NCBI GenBank assembly: GCA_961205875.1
Contig: OY540813.1
Span: 29,979,001 to 30,043,000 of the forward strand
DNA: 64,000 nucleotides
Origin: Sialis fuliginosa
Lineage: Eukaryota > Arthropoda > Insecta > Megaloptera > Sialidae
Direction: 5' to 3'
Below are positions 1 through 12,338 of the stretch, in pieces. How positions within the stretch are numbered: position 1 is the first letter of the stretch; the number at the start of each line of letters is the position of its first letter. A program made the translations under genes and the position numbers. The notes beneath the pieces were generated by a model. That model was given only the letters and a program-made list of their open reading frames with translations. It made no database searches and was not told the DNA's origin.

Positions 1-1203
1 ACTTTTCTTACAAACTTAATTGTTATATAACTTTTTTATTGTGCCCAATATCATTTTTTTACCTCATATAAAAAAGAAAGACATTTTTGTCTGCGTTCCA
101 TTGATAACAAGATAATACTGTTTTAATTAACAACTTCTTTGGAAATAGCGTGTTAAACTAAGAAAAATAGATTATTTTTGGATCATTCCATATCAAGTTT
201 ACCTGTATTGGTTTCTCGGATTCGAGATTTTGATGGAAATGTCCATTTATACCTTCCCTGAATCAATTCTGACTATTTTTATCACCATGTCTGTCTGTCT
301 GTCTGTGTGTGTATCTATTTGTCTGTAAACGTTGTAACTCAAAAATGACAGTACATAGAGGGGTAAAATTTTATATTTAGGATTAATTTGTTTTAAGAAA
401 GAAAACCTGATTTTTTTTAAACCGGAAACGGATGTTTACTGTAATTTTTATAATTATTCGAATTATTTCTGAAACGGTACGTGTTGGAAGAAAACGTTTA
501 AAGAAAAATTTGTTTAGAATATTATTATTTATAATTTATGTTATGTTCAAATTCTCCCAAAAAAAATTTTGAGGTTATAATCGTTTTTTTCAATTATATT
601 TGAAATGGTTTAAAGCAGAAATAAATCATTGAAATAAAAGTTGTAGAGTATGTTATTTTCTATAGTTTACGTTCCATTAATTTTTTTGTGTCTCTTACCA
701 ATTAAAAAAAAAATCTTTTTAATTATATTTTTAATTTTTTTCCATTTTATTTGAACAAGTTCATGACAGAATGAAATGTTCATAACAAAAAATGTAGATA
801 ACGTTATTATCTATAGTTTATGTTCTATTAATTTTTTTATATCTGTCATCAGTAAGCCAAAATTATTTGTTTTCTTTAGTAGATACACGTACATTTTTTT
901 ATTGTATAAGAAAGTTCAGTGACATCCATGACAGATGTTTCAATTTTTTAACTATGCCATATGAGAAAATTGATCCCAACATAAAATTTCATATGATAAA
1001 AGGTAAACTTAACATGGAATGATCCAAAAATAGTCTATTTTTCTTAGTTTAACACGCTTTTTCCAAAGAAGTTGTTAATTAAAACAGTATTATCTTGTTA
1101 TCAATGGAAAGCAGAATAAAATGTCTTTCTTTTTTATATGAAGTAAAAAAATGATATTGGGCACAATAAAAAAGTTATATATAAATTAAGTTCGTAAGAA
1201 TAG
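1..1203. repeat. Foldback element, left end cut by window
   Basis: Bases 1-205 reappear as reverse complement at about 998-1203, for example GTGCCCAATATCA near 42 and TGATATTGGGCAC near 1155. The arms are roughly 90 percent alike and the left arm may continue outside the window. The loop carries a CTGTCTGTCTG stretch near 290 and a dispersed repeat that recurs near 22200-22600 and, inverted, near 32890-33270. No coding potential is seen. Confidence 0.75.
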
Positions 1204-1747
1204 TAAAATTTTCAGATTTTCAAAAATTGTGGGGAACCCTTAAGATTTAGAGAAAAATGTATAATGACAAAAAATAATCTTCTCAATAAGAACTTTAAAA
1301 CAAATAAAAGAAAATTGAAATCAGATGACTAGGAGCTGAGATACAGCCAATTTAATAAAAACGGTGGGGGCCATCTTTAATAGCCGATATAATGGTGTTC
1401 TACACGGATTTTAAAGTGGCTCCCTATCTGAAAATTATTTTTTTAACCTTATCTATGAGCACAGAAAGTGTCATACCCCAATCAAAAAGTGCAGGGTTTT
1501 TTTACGTACCAGACGTACTATATAACTCAGTCACACAGAAAAAAGTGTGCGATACCAAAAAAAGCGACCTATATAACATTGTAGTATTGAACGAGCATAG
1601 TCAAAATCCAAATTTTTTTTAACCTATTTGGAAAAATTCTACCTAAACTCAAAATTTAAGCTCAAATAAAAAATAACTGGTAAGCATAAAATTAAAAAAA
1701 ATTGGATTTCGACTATGCTCGACCAATCCTACATTTATTATCTAAAA
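1204..1747. repeat. Dispersed repeat fragment, no gene
   Basis: About 1140-1380 matches 56030-56250 in the same orientation, sharing GGGGAACCCTTAAGATTTAG and AGGAGCTGAGATACAG. The rest to 1747 is AT-rich without an assignable feature; the 76-codon open frame at 1392-1622 resembles nothing I know. Confidence 0.55.
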
Positions 1748-1749
1748 TA

Positions 1750-4057
1750 CACTCACGGAAAAAATTAAAGGACCACTTTTATTTTTAGAAAAAATTGGTC
1801 ATTTTCAAAGTAATGCCGATAGGTCAAATATGATCCATTTTTTACTTATAGGATATGAAAATTGAAGGAAATTTTATCATCTTTTCGAATTTAGGGGTAT
1901 ATTTGTTTTATTAATCTTATTTTTGTGACCAAATCGCGGTATAATGAAAAATAAAAAAATTGATTTTTTTTGCAATTTTGAAAGATACCCACGGGGATGT
2001 TAAATTTTTTTTCTAAAATTTCAAGGCAACCATTTTGTAGGAAATTTGTTCACCTTTAAAATGCTTTTTCAAATTTGTTTTATAATTTTTTGGTGTCGTG
2101 ATATTCGAGTTTGAATGAAAAAAGTACCAAAAAGTTTTAAACGACCATAAAGGGTCTAATGTTAGTCGCACAGAAAAGAAAAAAAAAGAATATTAAAGCT
2201 TAAATAATCACCTATTGTCTAGTAGCATTTAAAAAATGTTTAATTTTAACTTAACCCTTTAAATACGAAAAACAAAACAGTGTTCGAATTTAAATAATCC
2301 TGTAAAAATAACCTTTTTTTAATCATAGATCTAATGTTTAAAATGTATCCAGAAATTAAGTTCTATCAAAGAATATGAAAATTAGACTTATTACCTTCTA
2401 TGTGAACAAAGGTTCCAGTAAAAATCTTTTAATTTGGCTGAGAAATTGCATTTTGAATTTTTTGTATACTTTTAGAATTTGACCGTACTTTTTATAACAA
2501 GATTTCCTTTGGGATTTTTTTTTCGAAAAACAATTAATTTTTGAGAAAAATTGTAAGTTGGAAAAAGTTTTTCTTTCTTGTTAAAGAACATTCATAATTT
2601 TTTTCAGATGTTTTATATCAATATTGTGGGATTAAGTTTATTTTTAATAGGGTACTTTTTCATTCAAACTTGAATATCTGGGCATCAAAAAATGTGACAA
2701 TCATTTTTTAAAAAGCATTTTGAAGCTGAGAAAATTTACTAAATGATGAATATCATGAAATTTTGAAAAAAAATCATACATCTCCGTGTGAAACTTCCAT
2801 AATTGCAAAAAATTTCAATTTTTCAATTTTAGTCAACTGCGTGTGGTCATGAAAAAAACGTTCAACAACATATTAAAGACTCTTGATTTCGACAGTTAAA
2901 TTAATTTTCATTGAATTTTCACCGCTTATTCGTTCAAAATATCTTAATTTTTTTTGTCCACACGTAGTTGACTAAAAAAAAATTAATTATTTATTTGCAG
3001 TTATAGAAATTTCACTCGGGGATGTATGATTTTTGTTTTCAAAATTCCATTATATTCATCATTTTGTAAATTTTCTCAGCTTCAAAATGCTTTTTAAAAA
3101 ATGATTGTCACATTTTTTGATGCCCAGATATTCAAGTTTGAATGAAAAAGTACCCTATTAAAAATAAACTTAATCCCACAATATTGATATAAAACATCTG
3201 AAAAAAATTATGAATGTTCTTTAATAAGAAAGAAAAACTTTTTCCAACTTACAATTTTTCTCAAAAATTAATTGTTTTTCGAAAAAAAAAATCCCAAAGG
3301 AAATCTTGTTATAAAAAGTACGGTCAAATTCTAAAAGTATACAAAAAATTCAAAGTGCAATTTCTCAGCCAAATTAAAAGATTTTTACTGGAACCTTTGT
3401 TCACATAGAAGGTAATAAGTCTAATTTTCATATTCTTTGATAGAACTTAATTTCTGGATACATTTTAAACATTAGATCTATGATTAAAAAAAGGTTATTT
3501 TTACAGGATTATTTAAATTCGAACACTGTTTTGTTTTTCGTATTTGAAGGGTTAAGTTAAAATTAAACATTTTTTAAATGCTACTAGACAATAGGTGATT
3601 ATTTAAGCTTTAATATTCTTTTTTTTTCTTTTCTGTGCGACTAACATTAGACCCTTTATGGTCGTTTAAAACTTTTTGGTACTTTTTTCATTCAAACTCG
3701 AATATCACGACACCAAAAAATTATAAAACAAATTTGAAAAAGCATTTTAAAGGTGAACAAATTTCCTACAAAATGGTTGCCTTGAAATATTAGAAAAAAA
3801 ATTTAACATCCCCGTGGGTATCTTTCAAAATTGCAAAAAAAAATCAATTTTTTTATTTTTCATTATACCGCGATTTGGTCACAAAAATAAGATTAATAAA
3901 ACAAATATACCCCTAAATTCGAAAAGATGATAAAATTTCCTTCAATTTTCATATCCTATAAGTAAAAAATGGATCATATTTGACCTATCGGCATTACTTT
4001 GAAAATGACCAATTTTTTCTAAAAATAAAAGTGGTCCTTTAATTTTTTCCGTGAGTG
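1750..4057. mobile_element. 2.3 kb Tc1/mariner-type foldback, family 1
   Basis: Both ends carry CACTCACGGAAAAAATTAAA and each is flanked by TA (1748-1749 and 4058-4059), as expected for a Tc1/mariner-type target duplication. The arms are about 1.1 kb each (1750 to ~2850 and ~2957 to 4057), nearly identical, with a loop of about 100 bases. No transposase frame survives. The same family occurs at 30834-33928 and as a single arm at 42835-43883. Confidence 0.85.
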
Positions 4058-4059
4058 TA

Positions 4060-5600
4060 TTTTTTTCTTATTTCAAAAATAATTCGAAAATTCAAAAATT
4101 GACAAGAGTAAACATCCGTTTTCTGTTAAAATGTTCAAAATATTCATTTGATACATAATGTAGAGAATAATATTATCTATAGTTTATGACCCATTCATTT
4201 TATTTTATCTTTTATTAGTTTGTCAGAAATGTATTTTAATAAATTAAGAATCACGTGCACTGTTCACTGTCAGGATTACGTATAAGAAAGTCCCGTGACT
4301 CCCATGGCAGATATTTTTATATAAAATTTAAAATTTTCTTAAAAGTTGTTAAATTAAATATATTTTTTTTAAGATAAAGTACTCATTATTAAGTACTACA
4401 GAGAAAGTTAATTAGTAATTAACCTTCTCTGTGGTAGTTAAAATACATTAAGCAGCGTAAACCAATTTTAATACAGCCGCGTCATTTCCAGCAGCCCACT
4501 TGCCAGTTCTGGTTTAAAATTTTGAAGATGGAAGGTAGACATTGTGCCTCTGTAGTGAAAATAAATGATAAAATGTTCGTTTTCATTCTAACCCCATTTT
4601 GTAGTACCTATGATAATTGTCTGTCAAGATTTAGTTTGATGAAATACTCAATAGGAATGTTGTTGACAAACTGCAGATGTCGATGACATAAAATGATTGG
4701 ACAACTAACTTGTGAAACGAACTAATTCTTTGTGGATTTAAATATATTTCATTTCATAAACTTTTGTACAATATTTTTCTTTCGAACCGTCATTCGAAGA
4801 AAAATATATAACAAGAATTGCGTAAAATGAAGCTCCTCAAAGTGAAGGGTAGTTTTAAGAAAGAAGCAAAAAATAACGGCGGACATAAAAAATTATTATT
4901 ATGAAAATTGTAGAATTGAATCTCTTCTATGAGATCCATGTGCCACGATTTTTATTTCAATCGTTTTTCATTGATTTTTTTGCCTTTTTTCACAAATGTA
5001 CATTGTACATTACTTTTTTTAACAAGATATAATACAATTTAAACAAACGATGCGTCGTTTTTGAGATATTTTGAAAAAATACCGATTTTGGGGTACCACC
5101 TCCGTACCCTCCACACGATTTTGATGATTTATATATGGGATCATCTACTAGCCAGAACAAACAAAAAAAGTTTCTTTTTTTTAATCTAATTACCGTGGAC
5201 TATAACATGATTTTTATATTATTTAAATTTATATGCTGCACTATCAGATCAAAATAAAATTTATGAATAACAAAAACTAAAAATGGTTGCAGTTGAACAT
5301 TTAAAAAACTTTTTTGATTGGATTATTTCTTTAAAAAATTATTTTTAAAATCAAGCACACTTATTCAAATGGTTTTAAAAATGGCTCTATTTTATACCCT
5401 TTCGAAAAACCTACCATATAACTTTCATTTAAAAAAAACTTACATTTATTCTAGAATAAGTAAGATATTTTACATTTTTCCAGTAAGTCGATCCTAGTAT
5501 GCTATTCTTAATAAGTCATAAAAACCGTGATGCGATACTTTTCAAATATATTTTTATACTCATTGGACAGTGTAACACTTACTGCTGTGCAAAGGCTTAA
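4060..5600. repeat. Dispersed repeat G fragment plus unassigned AT-rich DNA
   Basis: 4068-4320 resembles 26150-26400 and the reverse complement of 32440-32700. It ends in TATAAGAAAGTCCCGTGAC and CCATGGCAGATATTTTT, an end motif seen at least six times in the window. About 5020-5160 (CACACGATTTTGATGATTT) resembles 24430-24560 and 40390-40510. I see no gene in the rest. Confidence 0.5.
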
Positions 5601-5627
5601 AAAAGGTGATCCTGTGAGACGAATGTT

Positions 5628-5941
5628 GATTTTTTTGTCGGTTTTTGGTAAATGAAGATATTGAAGACGATAATTTTCTCAAAGTATTTTATAGACCGAT
5701 GAATCCACTTTCTCCAGAGAACGAATCCACTACTGGAATGGACTAGTGTGATTGGCAATAGGTTGTTCCGCAGTAGTCCGCACTATCTTCTATTGAATTG
5801 TGAGAATTACCTAAAATTTCTCAAAAACTACCATTGCTACTGGAAGATCTACATTTAAACAACTGATGATGAATGATCTTCCACTTCATTGAATTGCCAT
5901 CTTCAATATCTTCATTTACCAAAAACCGACAAAAAATAGTC
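5628..5941. repeat. Small foldback element
   Basis: TTGTCGGTTTTTGGTAAATG with the following ATATTGAAGA at 5634-5668 is repeated in inverted order at 5902-5937, giving arms of about 40 bases round a 230-base interior. Confidence 0.7.
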
Positions 5942-6004
5942 ATTTTGTAATCTTTTTCGAAAACTATAAATTTTGAGAAGCGAATATTTGATTTAAAACT
6001 GTTG

Positions 6005-6240
6005 TCTTAAGGCTTTCACGGCCGGCGTTATTAGTTATAATATTTAAAGGAATTTCCGGGTTGTTATGCCGTGGTCGAAGAGTCGTTTCACTGACAATAA
6101 ACGTTTCGCCGCTCTTACACAGAATACTACTGAAGATGCTGCCAGTAAAGAGCGGCGAAACGTTTAGTGTCAGTGAAACGACTCTTCGACCACGGCATAA
6201 CAACCCGGAAATTCTTTTAAATATTTTAACTAATTTGATT
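6005..6240. repeat. Palindromic element with GAAACG core
   Basis: Arms at about 6030-6118 and 6148-6230 are nearly perfect inverted copies (GCCGTGGTCGAAGAGTCGTT on the left). The open frames on the two strands at 5964-6203 and 6061-6243 are the same peptide read from each arm, so neither is a gene. A hammerhead-like CTGAAGA ... GAAAC arrangement lies at its centre. Confidence 0.7.
6130..6161 (+). other. Hammerhead-ribozyme-like core (speculative)
   Basis: CTGAAGA (6130-6136) fits the CUGANGA box, GCTGC (6138-6142) can pair with GCGGC (6152-6156) as stem II, and GAAAC follows at 6157-6161. TAAACGT just upstream (near 6097) can pair with ACGTTTA after the GAAA box as stem III. One extra U precedes stem II and stem I is weak, so activity is doubtful. 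Hammerhead motifs are known from Penelope-like and other retroelements. Confidence 0.22.
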
Positions 6241-6668
6241 TAAAAGTTAAATAGATTGTGGCCTCCAAAACAAAAACAAAAAATCGGTCAAATCTATGAA
6301 AAGGTAAGTTTTGCATGCTAACCCGGTTTTAGCCTTTACTATTTAAATAAAATACAGTTATTTTTAACATTTCTAACCTTTAATAACCCCCCCCCCCCTC
6401 CTGTAAAACAATTAATTCGAACGGTATAGATAAAGATAAATTTTTGAAATTTACAAAATAGATATAGTGGAGTCATAAATAGTCATATAACCGATTTTTT
6501 TTTAATAATAAAATCTAGAGATCAAGAGAAAATAGCGTAAAGAATATTAAGGTAGACCCAACAAAAATCTATCAACTATACACAGTGCCATCTTATGATT
6601 GAGCAACATGACCACATAAGTTTTATGGGCCTCTTATAGTAACGATTAGCAAGTTCTGACCTACATAT
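6241..6668. other. Intergenic, nothing recognised
   Basis: AT-rich spacer upstream of gene A. It has a C-run at about 6387-6398 and no open frame or inverted repeat of note. Confidence 0.5.
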
Positions 6669-6922
6669 TAGGTAGGTCAAAAATTAATTTAGGCTCTGAC
6701 TATATTTTTTATCATTTCTAATATTTGTAGAATTAAAATACTTTTTAAATATGTGAAATTAGTTCTCAATTCAACTCTGTTCGCAAGTAATTTATAATCA
6801 ACACCAAATTAATATTTGTTTTCTTAAATGACCTTCAAATTATCTTTGACATTCGCACTATATAAGGGGAAGACTAAATTTAAACAACTTATTTAAGTTG
6901 CATAGATTTTCTTAAATTCAAA
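6669..6922 (+). promoter_or_regulatory. Promoter and 5' UTR of gene A
   Basis: TATATAAG at 6859-6866 lies 64 bases before the start codon, fitting a TATA box with initiation near 6890. The block from TAGGTAGGTC at 6669 to the ATG is nearly identical to the promoter of gene B (27236-27493) and to a gene-less remnant at 26643-26832, so it moved with the gene as one unit. Confidence 0.65.
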
Positions 6923-6973
6923 ATGTATCTCAAATTGTTTACTTTGATCTTGTTAGCTATAACTACTATTCAG
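6923..6973 (+). CDS. Gene A exon 1 (signal peptide)
   Basis: Seventeen codons ending CAG before a GTGTGC donor. The ATG is the first after the TATA box. The exon encodes only the signal peptide, a common exon layout in secreted insect proteins. Intron 1 is 72 bases. Confidence 0.72.
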
Positions 6974-9900
6974 GTGTGCTTTTTATAGTTTATATATATA
7001 TGAGTATAATATACAAATATTATTCCAATGTAATTAAAATTTCAGTGCAATGTTATCAAAAATGAAAATATTGATGATAAAATATCAAGAATAGAAACAC
7101 ATGCTACAAAGTTAAATGGAATTTTCAAATATGCAATGGGGCGCGAATTAGAAAAACCATATTACTTCGAAGCTATGAAGAATTTAATCCAGCAAAAAAT
7201 GGGTATACTGGAAACAAGATATTTTAAATATTTAAACAACACATTAGAACAAGTAAGTTACAATAATAGTTTATTATACCACGAGTCAATAATGATAGCT
7301 ATAATTACCAAAAAATTCCGAGGTAATAATAGCCATTATTGCGAGTAGTATACTGTACTTTATCTACGCCTATTTGAATTACTTTCATTAAACACATTTG
7401 AATACAAGGAATGCAAGCTTCAACATAAGCATTTTTGTTCTAACCTCAAATTAATATAAATTAAATAATACCATGGAAACAAAATACACAAATGACACAA
7501 ACTCTGTGATGTGTCAAAAAATTTTATTTATCAAAAAAATTAAAATTAGTAATATTACACTTAATAAACTGAATAAGTTTTGTATTGTCAACAACTGTAC
7601 AAGTATCTAATAGACTCTTTTTTTTATCCATCTCAATTTAAATACACAAACACTAGTGGTGGATTGTATAAAGAAAAAAATAACGGAGCATTAGTTAATT
7701 GCTCGATTAACGAATCTTGGTAAACGCGCTGCACAAACGAAAATATCAGACCGATTAACTAATTGCCACAGAATTACAAGATTTGAATGTAAATACAGTA
7801 CCTACACAAAACGTCATGTAGAAAAAAAGTCAACTGTCAAATATACGAATTACAATCCACGCTATATTAGCTTCTATCGCATTTTTCGCATGTCATCACG
7901 TATACGTTGCACTCATTTTAATAGATTTTTTAAACTTTAGAGTTTGTGTATTTTGTTTCCATGGTATTTTTTAATTTGAAAAATTGTGATTGGTGCACAA
8001 GAGGGAATAATACAAGGTTAGTATATGTATAGGTTGCCTCATAACTTTTTGACCAATCAGCGGCTGCGTGTGATGACGTCACCCTGAGGAACCTTTAAAC
8101 GTTGTTTCATATATTAAGTTTTTTTTCAAATTATTTCGAATTTTTGGATATTTGTATTTAAAAAAAGTAAATATTATTGTTTATTACAGAAGCACAAATT
8201 ATTACATATAATATTTCTTCATAAAAACTTTAAAATGATGTCAGAAATCAATGCTTAAAGAAAATACATTTGTTGGTTACACATAAAAAAACACTTGTTT
8301 AAAACTATAATTTATAATACTAAAATAATAAAAATTTAGATTTAAAACTCAGTACACTATCAATATCAAATGAAAATATTTAAAAACAACTTACAATAAA
8401 TCAGCTTAACTAAAATAAAGAGTAAATATAGTTTGACAGCCATTTATAATGTCAGAGAGTTCCTCACGATGACACGTTCTCCCCTCTCATGCCACTCCCC
8501 GCCAGAGTTATGAGGCAACCTATTATTTTACTAACCTTGGGAATAATAATCATTATTCCCTCTTGTGCACCAATCACAATTTCTCAAATTATTCATTATT
8601 CCCTCTTGTGCACCAATCACAATTTCTCAAATTATTCATTATTCCCTCTGGGATTAATATATAGCATTATATAGTAAAAACTATGTATGTAGTACATGTA
8701 TTATATGTATATAAGTCGTGGATAAATAGTTTTATTTATGTATACGGTTTTTATTGAATATAATTAATCTAATTACAGGCTCGCCAAACAAGAAAAGTTC
8801 ACAATATTCCGGTAGTATCAGTTTACTTTTCTATGTTTGCTGACGTTATTGATGATCCAGAATTTGTCCGTTTATCTAACGTAAGAGTAGACGAACTTGT
8901 CACTGATATAAACATCAGAAAAATATTTCACGAAAAAAATGAACGGTTATATGCCTCCATTGAGAATTTTATGAAAGATGCTTCGAATTTGGTAATTATT
9001 AACATTTACAGAATGTGGCATTATTGTAGGACAATGCATTTGTAACTTTTGATATTGAAGTACTTGGATTTTCTAATGCGTAGAAAATGGTGATATTTAG
9101 ATTCATCTACCTTCGTATCAATTTTGGGACAACTTTTACTATAAAACATTTTTTAAGTTTCATTTATTGTTCTTTGAAATAGAAAATACACCATTTCATT
9201 TAATTTAAAAAAAGTTGCCTATTGCTCAAGCGGAGCCAGTGAAGGATAAAATAATTTTTTATTTGAATTTTTTTTATATAATTATATAATTATATGAAAT
9301 GCCTGCTCCTATAATAATGTCACACCCTGTATTACTTATATTTAAGTAATACTTTTATTTTTATAAAGCAAATTATATAGATTAATTAAAATAATAACAA
9401 GTCTTTGAACCTAATTAACATCGACGATTAAAAATTCTAATCTTTTTTTTTGTTTTTATATTGATAAATTGTAATATTTTTCGAAAAAATTCTGAACAAG
9501 CTGAATAACGGTGTGCACCTTTATTTAGTTGTTTATTTAGAAGTGTATAAATCAGCGATAGGCAATCCCCGACTTGTGGATACCTACACTGATAGAAACG
9601 TTGACTTAGACCAATAAATCTTTGTTTTACATACCGTGTGTTCATTTTCAAACTTACCACCTGAATATTTCTGAAACGAAACATTTCAGAAAAAATGTTT
9701 CAAATAAAAGTTGTTCGCTATAAAATTCCTTACAACATCCATTTTGAAAAAATAAAAAATATTCATTTGTTTACACGCTACGTTGATTAAAATTGCTGAA
9801 AACACACTTTTTTAAAGCCGGAATAACTATACTCTATTTCATTTAAGAATGCAGTGGTTGCCGTGGTTTTTGACGGTAAAATGCACGATTCGTACCGTCA

Positions 9901-12028
9901 AAACCCCGGCAACCACTGCATTCTTAAATGAAATAGAGTATAATAAAGTTCAACGTTTTTTAAGATGATACCCCTGGAAAATAAACATTCTGTAGTACAG
10001 AACATTCACTAAAAATTAGGATATGATATCTTCAATTGTTTTTGTTTTATTTATTTATTAATAATGGAATCATGCATATCTTTGATTAACAATGAAAGTT
10101 TTTGTAAAACCTTTATTTTTGTAAAACTTTTTGTATTTATGTATATAATCGATTGTCGCCACTTTATCTTATTGTTGAGTTCTTTTTTATTATAAACCAA
10201 TTCAATTGTTTCATGAAGCAGCGATATTAAAAAAACCTGCTCCGAAAAATGATTTATCTATTGGTGAAAACCGCATTAAAATCGTTTTAGTAGTTTTTGA
10301 AATAAGCGGTAAAAACTACACAAATAAGCTTCTGTTTATGTAGATAGAATTAATTAAGAACCGATTGTAATGCGGTTTTCACCAATAGATAAATAATTTT
10401 TCGGAACAGGTTTTTGGTTATTATGTTTTAATATTGCTGCTTCATGAAACAATTGAATTGATTTATAATAAAAAAAAACTAAACAACAAGATTAAAGTGT
10501 TACCATTTGCCAAAGAATTAAAAAATTTTATTTTTTTATGGCGACAATCGATTACATAAGTCATTGGGAACAAATACAAACAGTTTTACAAAAACTTTTA
10601 TTGTTAATCAAATACAAGCATGATTATATTATTAACAATTTAATAAAACAAAAACAATTGAAGATAACCGTTCATATTTTTCAGTGAATGTTCTGTACTA
10701 CAGAATGTTTATTTTCCAGTGGTATCAACTTAAAAAACGTTAAACTTTATTAGTTATTACAGCCTAAACAAAGTGTGTTTTCAGCCATTTTAATCAGCGT
10801 AGTGGATAAACAAATGATTTATTTTTTATTTTTTCAAATAATAATAATAGGGAATTTTACAGTGAACAACTTTTATTTGAAACTTTCTTTATATAATACT
10901 TATTTAGACTGCTGTTTAGCAAAACTTAGAAAATCTTAAGAATTTTACAAATGAACCATGGTTAACTCCTGTCGCGGACAACTAAAATCGGAGCAAACTT
11001 AGGGTATTATTCTAAACTACATTTGTAATATATCCTATAAGTAGTAAAACTGTATCTAAAAATTCTTATTTTAGGTACTTTTTAGTCTATGTTGACAGTC
11101 TGAACTAGTAGTCCACGGTAATTAGATTAAAATTCGCCAAATAGAAGAAAAAAATTATAAAGTTTTGATACTTTGTCCACGAACTCTCAGTTAAGTTCAG
11201 AATAAGAACTAGAAAAGTTCCCACCTAAATCGTGGATGGAACATCCCCTTTCACGTAAAAAACTACCCCCGGAATGAAATTTATCCCAGTTTTTCCCATT
11301 TTTCATCCGAACCGCCGTTCGGAGAAAAAAATATAATAGGAATTAAGTTCTATAATTTTTATCATAATAATTTTTTACGTAAAATCAGTCGTTTTGGAAA
11401 TATGTATGTTGAAAACTCATGTTACGCCGATTTTTCGATGCGTTCCCAAAACCATCCTTCAATTTGAGCAACGATTGCGAGAGTAGGCTGAGAATTAACC
11501 GAATAGTGCACATGACATTTTTTACGTAGAATTTTATGTAGAATCTTTAATTCCTGTAATATTTTTTTCTCCAAACAGCGGTTCGGATGAAAAACGGGAA
11601 AAACTGGAATAAATTCCACAACGGGGGTTGTTTTTCACGTGAAAGGGGATGTGTCATCATTAATTTAGGTGGGAACTTTTCGGGCTCTTATTTCAAACCC
11701 TACTAAGAGTTCTTCTAAAATATCTAATGACTATAATACCAATTCTAGTTTATTTAAATATACACATTAAAAATATTATTCAGGGTTTCATTTGTAAATT
11801 ACACCTTTTCTATTTTAGTTTGCTACGGTACCTATAGATTATGCCGAAGAAGTGCCTAATCCTGAAAAGTTAAAAATACGGAAAGAAAAAGGTGATGAAT
11901 TGATGGCAAAGTACAAAAATTTAATGAAGGATACATCCACTGCAATGCTAGAAATATTACAAACAAATGGTATATCCGAGGAAGAAGCAAAAAGAATAGT
12001 TTCAAATATTTTATTCACTGATTTATAA
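6923..12028 (+). CDS. Secreted helical protein, paralogue A (four exons)
   Basis: Joining 6923-6973, 7046-7252, 8779-8991 and 11819-12028 gives an uninterrupted 226-residue frame. Residues 1-17 are a hydrophobic signal peptide (MYLKLFTLILLAITTIQ); the likely mature start is at or just after Cys18. The rest is rich in Lys, Glu, Leu and Ile, predicted helical, with no transmembrane segment and one cysteine, so disulfide-rich venom or odorant-binding folds do not fit. All introns are phase 0 and start with GT (GTGTGC, GTAAGT, GTAATT) and end in AG. The last three exons are almost equal in length (69, 71, 69 sense codons). I do not recognise the family. Intact frames in both paralogues despite many replacements suggest a working, fast-changing secreted protein, such as a salivary, venom or other interaction protein; that role is inference. 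Confidence 0.72.
7046..7252 (+). CDS. Gene A exon 2
   Basis: Sixty-nine codons between TTTCAG and GTAAGT, starting CNVIKNENIDDKISRIE and ending YFKYLNNTLEQ. The continuous frame runs past the donor, which is why a naive reading extends to 7348. Intron 2 (7253-8778) holds two foldback elements absent from gene B. Confidence 0.75.
7467..7967. mobile_element. TIR element in intron 2 of gene A
   Basis: ACCATGGAAACAAAATACAC at about 7469-7490 is repeated inverted at about 7946-7965. The 500-base element has no coding frame and is missing from the same intron of gene B. The superfamily is unclear because the flanking duplication is ambiguous. Confidence 0.65.
7972..8649. mobile_element. Foldback element with duplicated end, intron 2 of gene A
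   Basis: GATTGGTGCACAAGAGGGAA near 7989 recurs inverted as TTCCCTCTTGTGCACCAATC near 8556, and AGGTTGCCTCATAAC near 8031 as GTTATGAGGCAACCT near 8507. The right end is then reiterated: a 43-base unit starts at 8551, again at 8594, and partly at 8637-8649. The open frame at 8489-8674 is only this repeat. Confidence 0.65.
8779..8991 (+). CDS. Gene A exon 3
   Basis: Seventy-one codons between TTACAG and GTAATT, from ARQTRKVHNIP to FMKDASNL. It carries a run (NVRVDELVTDINIRKIF) identical in gene B, the best conserved part of the protein. The acceptor and donor context match gene B base for base. Confidence 0.75.
9690..10955. mobile_element. Foldback element, family F, in intron 3 of gene A
   Basis: Two arms of about 600 bases meet near 10330; GAAAACCGCATTAAAATCG (from about 10265) and its complement near 10370 mark the centre. 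The outer arms share AATAAACATTCTGTAGTACA. The family recurs at 12940-15608 and as a lone arm at 26833-27219. The left arm has been broken by a 110-base MITE. Confidence 0.75.
9830..9939. mobile_element. 110-base hairpin MITE with TA duplication
   Basis: The two arms (TACTCTATTTCATTTAAGAA inward) are near-perfect complements, flanked by TA at 9828-9829 and 9940-9941. The related foldback at 13136 reads AATAACTAATAAAG without the insert, giving a true empty site. A 398-base relative with TIR TTTCATTTAAGATTGCAGTG sits at 48922-49319. Confidence 0.85.
11208..11690. repeat. Foldback element in intron 3 of gene A
   Basis: AAAAGTTCCCACCTAAAT near 11213 and its inverse near 11668, plus GTTTTTCCCATTTTTCATCC near 11290 against the inverse near 11590, define arms of about 140 bases. 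The minus-strand frame at 11422-11619 lies in it and is not a gene. Another copy of TCGAACCGTCATTCG-type sequence lies near 4785. Confidence 0.65.
11819..12028 (+). CDS. Gene A exon 4 (C-terminal)
   Basis: Sixty-nine codons plus TAA after a TTCTATTTTAG acceptor. It encodes FATVPIDYAEEVPNPEKLK at the start and a conserved end, EEAKRIVSNILFTDL. Net charge of this segment is about -3 in A against about +5 in B. Confidence 0.75.
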   Translation, partial: FATVPIDYAEEVPNPEKLKIRKEKGDELMAKYKNLMKDTSTAMLEILQTNGISEEEAKRIVSNILFTDL

Positions 12029-12032
12029 TAAA
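12027..12032 (+). terminator. Poly(A) signal of gene A
   Basis: AATAAA overlaps the TAA stop codon; gene B has the same arrangement at 48901-48906. Confidence 0.5.
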
Positions 12033-12338
12033 GTTCACTGAATATTAGTGAAATATAATTTGTAATTTCCAATATTTAAACTTATGTAAATTGCAAATAT
12101 ATTTATAGGTGCTGTGTTTTCTAAAGTGTTTAAATATTATGGTTACTGTGTAATAGGTACTCACGATAAGTATACACCCAATTCTGTTTTTGCACAGTAC
12201 ATACGTACAACCAGCCACCGCGTAAAAAAGGTATGATATACATAAAAAGAACTGAGGGTTGGTTCCAAAGTATCAAAAAACGTTAAAAAAATTTTAATTT
12301 TAAAATAAATTAAAATTGAATTCCATATAGTCCAGGCT

